Shown: positions 55,998 through 64,000 of the stretch, in pieces
How the letters are laid out: each line of letters opens with the position of its first letter
How positions within the stretch are numbered: position 1 is the first letter of the stretch
Source: Auriscalpium vulgare
Taxonomy: Eukaryota; Basidiomycota; Agaricomycetes; Russulales; Auriscalpiaceae
Reading direction: 5' to 3'
NCBI GenBank assembly: GCA_019915015.1
Contig: JAHBBC010000027.1
Location: 248,001 to 312,000, forward strand
DNA length: 64,000 bases
Program-made: the position numbers and the translations under genes
Notes under the pieces: generated by a model
Told to the model about the DNA's origin: nothing
The model's database searches: none
The model's input: the letters and a program-made list of their open reading frames with translations, nothing else

Positions 55998-57329
55998 ATG
56001 GAAGCCGGGTCGCCGCAACCTGCTGTGACCGATGTCATCGACCTGGCCGTAAATGAAATTTGGAGAACGGTCGCCTTGAAGTCGCGCCTGCCTGAAGAGC
56101 GCATTAAGACAGCAGCCCAGATTATCAATGAAATCCGCCAGAGAGTGTACGATATCCTAAACTCCTGCAGGCCCGCTGTGAACCTGGCCCCTGAAATCCT
56201 TGGCAACATTTTTATCTTCTGCGCCAAGGATCATGTAGAGGGTGTGACCTGGTGGCGCTGGTACAAGATCACGCATGTTTGCCGGCGCTGGCGATCAGTG
56301 GCAGTGGCATTTCCGAAGCTATGGCAGACAATTACCCTCGAATGGGGTGCCCGGTGGATCAATGAGGCTGCAACGCGCACAACGCTTCCGTTGACAATAT
56401 CCAGTGGTGTTATGCCGCTGCGAGTCCTCAAGCATGATGATACATTGAAGACCACGATGTCCGCATGTAATGCTATCATTGGAAGGGCACATACTGTGCA
56501 CATATCGCTTGAGGCGACGGCGGTCAAATTCATTGGTGCTTTGACTAATGGGGTGCCCCGATTGGAACACCTTCATGTTTCCGTATCTCCTGTCCATCCG
56601 GTTGCATCATTCCTGCCCCCAGCATTCAACATGGCAATATTGAAGACCCTAGAGTTGGAGAGAGTATGGTTCCCGGAATTCCCAGTAAACTGGACGATAA
56701 ACATTGTCAGTCTCTATTTGCGTGCTACCCCCGTGGTTGCGCGCAGGGATGGGCAGATTTTTGCAACCGGCGCCCCCCATATCCTGGACGTCATCAGATC
56801 AATGCCCAACTTGGAAAGCGTCCAGCTCCTATGTATGCACAACCTCGAGTATATTGTCCCCACGAGTACCGATCGAATCAACATCTTCAAGTGGAATCAT
56901 CTCGTCCTTGAAGGAGACATGAAGAATATACATATTTTACTGTCTTTCCTTCATCGTCCAGATACAAATGGCAGTGACAAGAAGTGCGGAATATCGATCA
57001 CAATTGCACTGCAAACGGGCGATTCAACAGAGTCAAATTACGGTTCCGTGGAACGGCTATTCACATTCATAGTGAATCACAGCATCCTCGCTCGTGGCCC
57101 CAACATCTCTTTCCACTGTTTGGCGCTCCGATATTGTTACGATTCCTTTGAATCGTTGCTTATGTCATCTACATCCAGCATTTTTTCGACCCATGCAACG
57201 ACAGTCTGTGTCGCCTTTTTTGGAAATACACTCCCACGCTATGTCTACTCGCACTTTCAATGCTCCCTCACGATTGCTCATAATGATCACATGAATTGTT
57301 GCAAATACAGTAATTACAAAACCATGTAA
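55998..57329 (+). CDS. F-box/LRR-like protein, 3' end interrupted by hairpin repeats
   Basis: The frame gives 443 residues. The F-box lies at about residues 61-112 (RPAVNLAPEILGNIFIFC, WRWYKITHVCRRWRSVAV), with the same W..W..THVC..WR pattern as the genes at 17.7 and 20.2 kb. An LRR-like domain follows. I start at the ATG at 55998 because an earlier in-frame ATG (55887) lies upstream of the TATA box. The last ~30 residues (TIAHNDHMNCCKYSNY) are encoded by the first unit of a tandem hairpin repeat, so the natural C-terminus appears to be lost. A matching C-terminal piece lies at 57918-58493. The truncated protein keeps its F-box and could still be made. Confidence 0.7.
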   Translation: MEAGSPQPAVTDVIDLAVNEIWRTVALKSRLPEERIKTAAQIINEIRQRVYDILNSCRPAVNLAPEILGNIFIFCAKDHVEGVTWWRWYKITHVCRRWRSVAVAFPKLWQTITLEWGARWINEAATRTTLPLTISSGVMPLRVLKHDDTLKTTMSACNAIIGRAHTVHISLEATAVKFIGALTNGVPRLEHLHVSVSPVHPVASFLPPAFNMAILKTLELERVWFPEFPVNWTINIVSLYLRATPVVARRDGQIFATGAPHILDVIRSMPNLESVQLLCMHNLEYIVPTSTDRINIFKWNHLVLEGDMKNIHILLSFLHRPDTNGSDKKCGISITIALQTGDSTESNYGSVERLFTFIVNHSILARGPNISFHCLALRYCYDSFESLLMSSTSSIFSTHATTVCVAFFGNTLPRYVYSHFQCSLTIAHNDHMNCCKYSNYKTM

Positions 57330-57690
57330 TGCCTACAAATGATACATAAGAGTGATATTGTCGAGATTGACAGCATGAGTAGTGTGAAGATGATGACATC
57401 ATTCCGGGTTTTAAATTGCATTTAAAACCCGGAATGATGTCATTGCTTAGTAATAGGCCTCGCACTCTGACTTTCTACACTCCCTTGCTTTTGCTCAGAA
57501 TGATCACATGAATTGTTGTAAATGCAGCATTCAGCAAACCTTGCAATGCTTACAAGTGATGCAGAATAGTGATATTGTAGTGATTGCATAGTGTAAAGAC
57601 AATGTCATCATTCCGGGCTTTAGATGCAATTTATAACCCGGAATGATGTCATCACTCTTAGTAATAGGCCTGGCACATCTGCCCATACCA
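57245..57690. mobile_element. Two tandem ~200-base hairpin units (MITE-like)
   Basis: Unit 1 (about 57250-57465) and unit 2 (about 57469-57685) both run from an ACTTTC..CTCCCT start through AATGATCACATGAATTGTTG to a hairpin, then TTAGTAATAGGCCT. In unit 1 the hairpin is a perfect 24-base inverted repeat (57393-57416 and 57420-57443) with a TGC loop, stem ATGACATCATTCCGGGTTTT plus AAAT. In unit 2 it is degraded. It is AT-rich compared with the surroundings and has no coding potential of its own. It sits inside an F-box gene. Confidence 0.75.
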
Positions 57691-57917
57691 AAGTAGCCCG
57701 TAGCGCAGCCCGAGATATGTGCTTCGCCCACCGCTGTCCAGTGCATTGCAGGGCGAGCGGCCCAGTTGCATAGCAGTGTCACACAGTGCAGCAGGGGCTC
57801 TGCCCTGAATGCTCTAAGTAGTCATTATATTCATCCAATGTACCTGCAATAGATATATGTAATATAAAAGAAATTCTAGAGAAATCTGAGTCCAACTGAG
57901 AGTGGAATCGTACCGCC

Positions 57918-58493
57918 GTGCTGCGCACCGGCCCACTCCCAGCAAGTCTAAAACAATCAAGATCCCTTGAAATTCTGAATGAATGGCGTGAAGAAAGTCA
58001 GGAAGGCGACGTCGCTTCCAGTTTTGTGCTCTATACCATGACTCAGGATCAATTCTCTCCACATCTGAAGCCGTTCTACCGCGCATTTTCACCGTGGTTG
58101 ACAACCGTAACCGGAATTGATGTGGCTCTGGGTATGCACACAAAATTGGATTGGCTCGAGTTGTTAAATATTGGGCGGACGAACATGAAGACGTTGAACG
58201 TGACAATCGACTCCCCCCAGGAGTCCAATTTCCTAGCCTTCATCAAGAAACTTGAAATACATAGCAGGGACCCTAGTATCAGTTCCAATGGAGAAAGGAT
58301 GTTTCCTAACTTGACAAACCTAACGGTGCGCTGCTTGCCGCCAGTGGACCAGCAAAGTCTAGTCTTGGTTCCGGAAAACGGCCACGGAGACTTGAGGATG
58401 ACGCGCAGTTCGGGTTGCCTGATATATTGTTTCAACATCCCTGAAGGACAGATAGCAGCGATCCAGAATAGACTTGAATGTCTCAATTTATAG
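57918..58493 (+). pseudogene. Probable C-terminal remnant of the interrupted F-box gene
   Basis: An open frame of 191 codons with LRR-like segments (LDWLELLNIGRTNMKTLNV, MFPNLTNLTVRCLPP) and a clean end (RLECLNL). Its style matches the C-terminal domain of the F-box genes here. It lacks a start, and an in-frame TGA lies just upstream at about 57897. It follows the hairpin units that cut off the gene at 55998. An independent truncated paralogue is the alternative. Confidence 0.5.
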
Positions 58494-58496
58494 ACG

Positions 58497-59060
58497 AAAG
58501 TCCGGGACGGTATCACGTTACATTACGCTAGGTGGACAAACAGCAGATGTCTCAATATATATACAAAATGTGTATCACAGGCTTCGATGCTGGTTATTGA
58601 CGGTCCTGCGGGTCGAGCGCAAGGACATTGCCTAAGCTTAGAAGAGATCGCATGGACATACCTGCGGAGCGCACACCGCAACCTCGAGGGTATGCCGTGC
58701 GTACATCTAGCTTGATATTGCGCGTGTAACCTGCGCACGTCCAGCTGCACGCTAATGGATACGAGGTATGCGGAGGGTGCGGGGGCGTGTCGGGCTGCGA
58801 GACGTAGCGCTGATGCACCACTGGTAGTATGGCATAGATTATAGCGGTCAGCAACGTGCCTTAGGATAGCGCTCGAAGGGGTACGCACCTAGGACAACAG
58901 TGCGCCGGTTCATGTCTACGCACGATGCCAGGTTTTTTCGACACCTAGTGAGCGTGCCAAGAACGTCCAAATACAAGCTGTTCAGTCACAAGAAATTTAT
59001 CCTGGATAGAGGGTAAGCAGTCTGTGACTTGAATTGAGAAAAATGACGATGGAACAGAGG
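58497..59060. other. No gene recognised
   Basis: Minus-strand frames (58523-58888, 58594-58854) show no motif. Near 58950-59000 the sequence begins to resemble the lead-in of repeat R1 (TTCAGTCACAAGAAATTTAT). Confidence 0.35.
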
Positions 59061-59620
59061 GCAGGTGAGAAGTATGGTCGAGATGAGATAGCTCGGAGCT
59101 TGCCGACTATACGCGTGGCGTTTGGTTCGAGCGCCTCTTCGACTGCAGCGCCTTCCTCAGTCAGTCTCCGATGTCCACTGATGCGACGTCAACCACAGCT
59201 ATTCTATCACCGCGACAACGCAATAAATCGAGCACTTGCCATCCATATTCTAAGAAATTGCGCGATCGGAGATCACGATGCAGTCGAACTGCGCAACAGC
59301 GATGTCGGTCGAGCGCACTGATCGGGCGACAATCTACTCAACAGAGAACCTCTATGCGCAGCAGAGACGATCTAGGTGCGCTCACACGGCGGTCCACCCT
59401 ACTCTATTGCTCATCGCTCGTCTTCTAGGTCTTTTTTAGCGCCATGTCCGACATGTGGCGTCACTCGCCACACGTACGTCCCTCATCCTTTCATTGTTTG
59501 GCCACCACAATCCCAAAGAGTCCCTATGCATGCGGCGCCTCGCGTGTGGCAAAATGGGCTCCGGACACCCGGCGGTTCTTCGCTCCATATGCGAACTTGG
59601 TGCACAGTGGTAGGATCTAT
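59060..59620 (+). repeat. Dispersed repeat R1, copy near sedolisin gene
   Basis: Closely follows 24760-25310: 'GGCGTTTGGTTCGAGCGCC', 'GAACTGCGCAACAGCGATGT', an intron-like segment at 59373-59429 (GGTGCGCTCAC to TCTTCTAG), then 'CCACACGTACGTCCCTCATC' and 'TATGCATGCGGCG'. The shared intron border across copies is the main sign of a genic origin. Confidence 0.6.
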
Positions 59621-60079
59621 GCCCGCTGCCCATTCAATTCCATCAGCAAGAAAGGTGGAAGGCCTTCGCACTATCCCCGTCATTCGTGCCAATTGCCGGC
59701 GCCTGCTCACTCTTTTTACAGTTCCATTTGTACACAAATATGATGTTTTTGACTCTACCTTGAGAGACGACAGAAATCGCGAAGGACCACCGGCCCAATG
59801 CCAACGGACAGAGAACTTACCGTACTCTCGTGTTCTGAGTTGCTCTCCACTGGAGCCATAAGAGCGCCCCCACTTTCATATGAGTGCCTCTAAGCTATTG
59901 CGGGACACGGACTTGAGCGGCCTCGAGGCCTCATTGTGCACGCACGGCGGGGTATACGTGCAGCATACAGTCATCGGACGTTATCAGGCAGACCCATAAA
60001 ATGCGCGCAATCCCAATCAATGTATTGTGTTTGCAATAGCATTCACCGATTCCGAAGAAAACAATGATAACCCGTTGTT
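59621..60079. other. Downstream flank of sedolisin gene
   Basis: Contains a copy (59945-60015) of the short repeat seen at 31190-31260. No gene is supported. The sedolisin 3' untranslated region must lie in its right part. Confidence 0.35.
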
Positions 60080-62201
60080 TCAAGTGAGCCCCACCGCCGT
60101 CCGGAGGCTGGCGTACACGGGGGACCCCACGCCAGTGATCTGCGAGAAAGCAGCAGCATTGCATCAGCCACCATCAAAATTGCCAACATCGGCGACGTAC
60201 CGGGTCCCATCCTACTCCGGCGCTGAAGCCTGGCGTGCCGCATCCTCGGTTAGCACCTTGCGGTACATAGCATGAGTCTCGCGCTCGCTGGCCAAATAGC
60301 GACTCATGCACTCACCCGACGTGATATCGGTAAAGATATCCTGGTTGGCATACAGGAATGGGTTCAAGAAGCCCAGCGGCGGCTTGCCGGCAGAGATGAG
60401 CTCGTCGTTGAGGAGCCCGAACAGACCCGCAAGGATCGGCGACGAGCAACTCGTCCCCTCAACCGTGCCGAACTGGGCCTCCCAGACAATCTCAACGTCC
60501 GCAGCCGCGGCGGAGACGTCGGGGAACGCGCGCCCGCTCGCGTTGAACAGCCCCGCGTACGTGCCGCCCAGCCCCGCGAGGAACGCGCTGACGTCCGAGG
60601 CCTGGTAGTCTGGGGTGGGGAAGAAGTTGGAGAAGCCGCCCGAGGAGAAGCCTGCGGCTACCTCGGGGTTCAGGCCCCTCGTCCCGCCAACAGAGGTAAC
60701 GCTATCAGGCTGTCAGATGAGCGGAAAAATTGTGAAGAGAAGTCTTACAAGGGGCACGTGCTGGGAAAGGTTGGGATGAAGGTCGTGCAAGGCCGCCCTT
60801 GACCCCCGGCGACACCGCCGTCTCCTGATGCGAACAATAGTGAAGTTCCCTGAGCGCCAAGGGCTGCATAGGCGTTGCAAAGCGAGCTGGAGAGGCACAC
60901 GGTGAGGATGGGTGACCTACACAAGTATGGAGGACCTACTTAGCGAGGTCAAAGGAGACTTGATCCTCGTCGAAACCGTAGCTCGTTGTGAGCACGGTGG
61001 GCACCGGCGACTCGCCAGAAAGAAACTCCACGACGTCGAGGTAGCCATCAATGCCGTCATGGCCGGCTAATCCCACGGAGATGAACTGGACAGGCACGGT
61101 GCCGGCGACGCCGATGGCGTACTGTATGTCCAGGTTCTGATGGCCGTCTCTAGTCAGTGCTTGTCGTAGGGCCATCTTGTGCAACTCACGGCTTCTTGAC
61201 CAGCGTCGCTCATGTTCTGCGGGTTGACACCCCCATCTAGAAGCTTAGTGGCGAAGGTTGTGTTCAAGGGGATGTCCGGCCGGAAACTTGCCAGGAATGC
61301 CTACGGGGACGAAATGACTTCGAATGCTTGCCATGTGCAGAGAGAATGCGCACCGCAAGATCGGCCTCGTTCGCATACTCACCGATGAAGGCCGACACAG
61401 CGATGACGTTCGACGCCTGACCCGTTGAGTTTGCATTGATGCTGTAGAGCTCTTGTAGACAAGTCGGAGTGAACTGCGTCGCGCAAGACTGCGGTGCAGC
61501 GTCAGGTGCGCGCTTCGCAGCGGAGTTGGGCTTGAACGCAGCGTTCTTGCCGAAGGGCTGTATGGGAAAGCTAAACGCACAGTTGAGATCGCAGCGCTGT
61601 ACAACATGAGCACAAAGAGCCTACACAGTCGTGGGATGAAGAAAGGTGATCTTCCCCTCCAAAGAGGTTGGAAGCGAGTACGATAAGGTGCGGACGGTCT
61701 CCTTCCCGGTCGCCTGGTTCTTGAAGCTCGCAAAGTTGGTATTCAAGAGTCTGTTAGCCTGCGAGACCGTCACGGAGAGCTTCAACCAGTCGCCGGCCGG
61801 CGTAGCTGGCGCAAAGGTGATGTTGTGCGACGAAAGCCAGGCATGGACGCTCGCCGTCGTGGCCTCAGTGGGAGCAGTCAGCGCTTCCACCTAGACAAGC
61901 ATCAGCAGGTCCGCCTGTTATAAAAAGTCGGGTATCGTACAGCTGCTTTCAATAAGTGCTGTCCGTACTGGTCGCTGCCGGGCGTGCTGACGCTGTAGAG
62001 GGCATCGATCAAGCCTGCAGTGTTGCTCTGAGTGATGCCGACGCGCATGGTGAGAACCTGGCTGTCCGGTGCAGGTCCGACGTGTACGAAGCCAGCCGGT
62101 GCGCTGTCCCGCCGCACATGCACAAACGTGTCGCGCGAGACGTTTGGCACTGCGCACACGACGGAGATGAGGGAAGCGAGCAGCAGATAGGACCGAGCCA
62201 T
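60080..62201 (-). CDS. Secreted sedolisin (tripeptidyl-peptidase-type S53 protease)
   Basis: Nine exons (62201-61941, 61890-61627, 61557-61354, 61300-61190, 61136-60940, 60886-60749, 60701-60316, 60256-60201 and 60139-60080) give 558 residues. A signal peptide (ARSYLLLASLISVVCA) is followed by a prodomain with GDWLKLSVTVSQANRLLN. The S53 catalytic residues are in place: E279 and D283 (GQEANLDIQY), the oxyanion aspartate D368 (FASGDGGV), and S476 (EGTSCSSP). The C-terminal calcium-site region has DITSGANRGCGTPGF and GWDPITGVGSP. The enzyme would be an acid protease secreted to digest protein outside the cell. Every splice join restores a conserved family segment, so the model is well supported. 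It ends in YASLRTAVGLT. Confidence 0.93.
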
Positions 62202-62257
62202 GATGCCAGGAGCAAAGAACACCAGGTGCTCTGCGGGTGCGAGCAACGACGCTCGAG

Positions 62258-62263
62258 TTTATA
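62258..62263 (-). promoter_or_regulatory. TATA box of sedolisin gene
   Basis: TATAAA on the minus strand, 57 bases upstream of the start codon, within CTTATAAACTCGAGC. Confidence 0.65.
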
Positions 62264-63200
62264 AGATCCGTTGTGGCGAGAGAAGACTGAAGATGTCCGG
62301 GATCGCGAGCTAGATTATTCAAGGGAGAGCGCGGAACTTGCAACGCGCCGCATGCGACCTCCAAGAGATTTACGGTCGCGAACGGAGATGTGCGGCTTTG
62401 CAGTGAGTCGCAAACCTATGAAAGGAGTGTGAGAAATTATGAGAAGACTGGAGCGACGCAGACGAGACATCCCTAGCAGCATGTCTAGTGCATGCTTCCC
62501 GCATGCGTGTCGTAATCGGACCCATACGGTTCTCGTGCAACGTTGCGCAGAAGTTGCGGAGCGACTGTCCTCGGCGCAAAGTCGGCAACAGAAGTCTAGT
62601 GCCGCAATTTATGGATGGTCGCGAATGGGGATAAATGGTATATTTGATGGCTCCGCGCCGTGCTTCCAACAAACCGTAGCTAGGGTCCGGTCTCACACGG
62701 ACGAACCGCATCGGCGCATTCTTGCAGGCGATGTAGGGCCCCACAATGCCGAAGAAGCAGCCCAGTCGACGAGGGTGATTTGGAGTGGTCGTAATAATTG
62801 CAGGCAGCTAGACCAGTGCAGGATACGAGGACTTAGGAAGGGTACAATGGTGTGGGGATCCCTCGTACATAACCTCTGGATATCAGGGTACGTGAACAGG
62901 AGGAGAGAGCGCGGGATTGGAAGGTGGATGAGACGTACACCGGTCTCTGTACTAGACTCGGGCCATGTGCGATCAACCGCGTCGCGCAATTTGCGTCGAT
63001 TTTTCGTGTCTTCCGCAGATGTCTTCTGTCTGACCAAGAAGAGCGTGATTGACCCGCGCAGCATGGGACGAGGCGTCATCCCTGGCTATCGGCATTAGCG
63101 CATGCGGGGAAGACGGTGCGCGAGGGCCGGAACGCACCGTCCACGACTGGCACTTTCTTGCACGAAGTCACTGCTAGATTGGGCGTTTCGAGCGACAACA
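62264..63200. other. Sedolisin upstream region, no other gene recognised
   Basis: Open frames on both strands (62370-62744 minus, 62439-63098 plus, 62693-63079 minus) overlap each other and show no motif. The region upstream of the TATA box may hold regulatory sites, but none is identifiable. Confidence 0.35.
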
Positions 63201-63420
63201 CGGCGGTGGTTGGGATGTAGAGCGGGATGGGCTATAGCCTAAGCCTTCAGACAAGGAAAGAGGGCAATAAAGAACGCACGCACCTTTCAGTGAGTACAAC
63301 GCCGCGGTCGTCTTGACATCCGCACGAACGAAGTCGTGCCGCATCTCCAGAAGGAATAAGCCTGCAAACCAGATATATCAGCGCACCATTCCATGATAAT
63401 TTCGCCGGTTTACCTATGCA
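63200..63420 (+). repeat. Dispersed repeat R3, degraded copy
   Basis: Shares 'AACGCCGCGGTCGTC', 'GAAGTCGTGCCGCAT' and 'AAGCCTGCAAACCAG' with the R3 segments at 14.87-14.97 and 31.65-31.77 kb. On the minus strand it again shows a TTTGCAG acceptor and a GTGCGTGC donor around an exon reading LIPSGDAARLRSCG. Confidence 0.4.
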
Positions 63421-63849
63421 GTCTATAGTGCGCCATCGCGAGTTGCGAGTCATCCAGTCTAGAGATTTCTTGAAGGAGTCGCGCGCTTCCTTCTGTTTGG
63501 TGCAATGAAAGCCGGGCGGCGCGCGGTATTTTCGGCGGCAGATCGTTCAAGCTACTGATCCTCGAGATGTAGGGAGATTGGCTAGCAAAAAACCCGCAAG
63601 GGTTTAGTCTGTCAGAGGGAAGATAGCGAAGGTCAGCGCAGGTGCACCCGTGTGTGCAGGAAGACACCCACCTATAGTAGTATCAAATATGCATGCCTCC
63701 GCAGACTCACAGACCCGAGCCACGTCACACATTGACCAATTGAGAGATGAGCTGTCGTCTTTGCTTGATAGTCTTAGTGGACGCTAGAGATATGGTTTGG
63801 CCATGAGGAGACGAGGGGTAGAACGACGCCGCGAGCTCGAGGAAGAGTT
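63421..63849. other. No gene recognised
   Basis: Short frames only. No motif or repeat was identified apart from the flanks. Confidence 0.3.
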
Positions 63850-64000
63850 ACACGTTGAGAAGGAGCGGCCGCAGATTGCCGAAGAGGCCGCGCGGCGCCA
63901 GTCGCGGTCTACTCGACAATCCTTCGAGCTCGACCTCTTTGCTTCGCTCTGATACAACTGGAAGGGCCTCAATCACATTTACAAGCTTCTCGGCAGACTA
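63850..64000 (+). repeat. Dispersed repeat R2, partial copy cut by window end
   Basis: 'GCGGCCGCAGATTGCCGAAG' followed by AGGCCGCGCGGCGCCA matches 32267-32300 in the same orientation. Confidence 0.45.

Noticed and set aside
62370..63098. Overlapping ORFs upstream of the sedolisin gene
   Set aside because: Present on both strands over the same bases, with no motif and no TATA or splice support.
1..64000. LTR retrotransposon, reverse transcriptase, KDZ transposase, tRNA, rRNA or CRISPR array
   Set aside because: I looked for RT (YxDD), integrase, KDZ-type motifs, tRNA boxes and spaced repeats in the translations and sequence, and found none that could be supported.

Overview
The window looks like a chromosomal segment from a mushroom-forming basidiomycete (Agaricomycetes). 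The reasons are many introns of about 45-70 bases with GTGCGT, GTGAGT or GTACGT donors, a large expansion of F-box/LRR-like proteins, a fungal sedolisin, a fungal-type TET/JBP dioxygenase, a very large Helitron Rep-helicase ORF, and several protein families that I associate with mushroom genomes but cannot name. No rRNA, tRNA, CRISPR or bacterial-type operon was seen. Species and chromosome position cannot be told from the sequence.

Layout. 0-12 kb: two multi-exon genes of unusual build. The minus-strand gene at 1.66-4.35 kb and the plus-strand Zn-cluster gene at 9.53-11.64 kb have both grown by tandem copying of whole exon-plus-intron cassettes, in phase 0 and phase 1 respectively. 12-33 kb: repeat-rich DNA. 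A pair of inverted arms of 3-4 kb (13.6-16.8 and 24.6-28.3 kb) encloses two divergently transcribed F-box genes (17.7-22.7 kb). Several dispersed repeat families, some carrying fossil introns, occur in both orientations. 34-43 kb: a tight cluster of short intron-containing genes. It holds two paralogues that look like the C-terminal module of a Pif1/Helitron helicase without the motor, a nucleotidyltransferase-like protein, and four mushroom-type proteins of unknown function. 43-45 kb: a frameshifted remnant resembling a CM1 (centrosomin-type) coiled-coil protein. 46.4-47.9 kb: a complete TET/JBP-type 2-oxoglutarate/Fe(II) oxygenase gene. 48.7-54.9 kb: an intact 2051-residue Helitron Rep/helicase ORF. 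55-58.5 kb: a third F-box gene that stops inside a tandemly repeated hairpin element, with a likely C-terminal remnant beyond it. 60.1-62.2 kb: a complete nine-exon secreted sedolisin (tripeptidyl-peptidase-type) gene. 63-64 kb: more dispersed repeats.

How the parts fit. This reads as a fast-evolving accessory region. Mobile elements (Helitron, inverted arms, hairpin units, dispersed repeats) sit among lineage-expanded genes (F-box, TET/JBP, helicase-module, NTase-like). The best candidates for something undescribed are the two exon-cassette genes, the 34-43 kb cluster with stand-alone helicase modules, and the TET/JBP gene next to an apparently intact Helitron. All gene models were spliced by eye and have not been tested against transcripts or databases.
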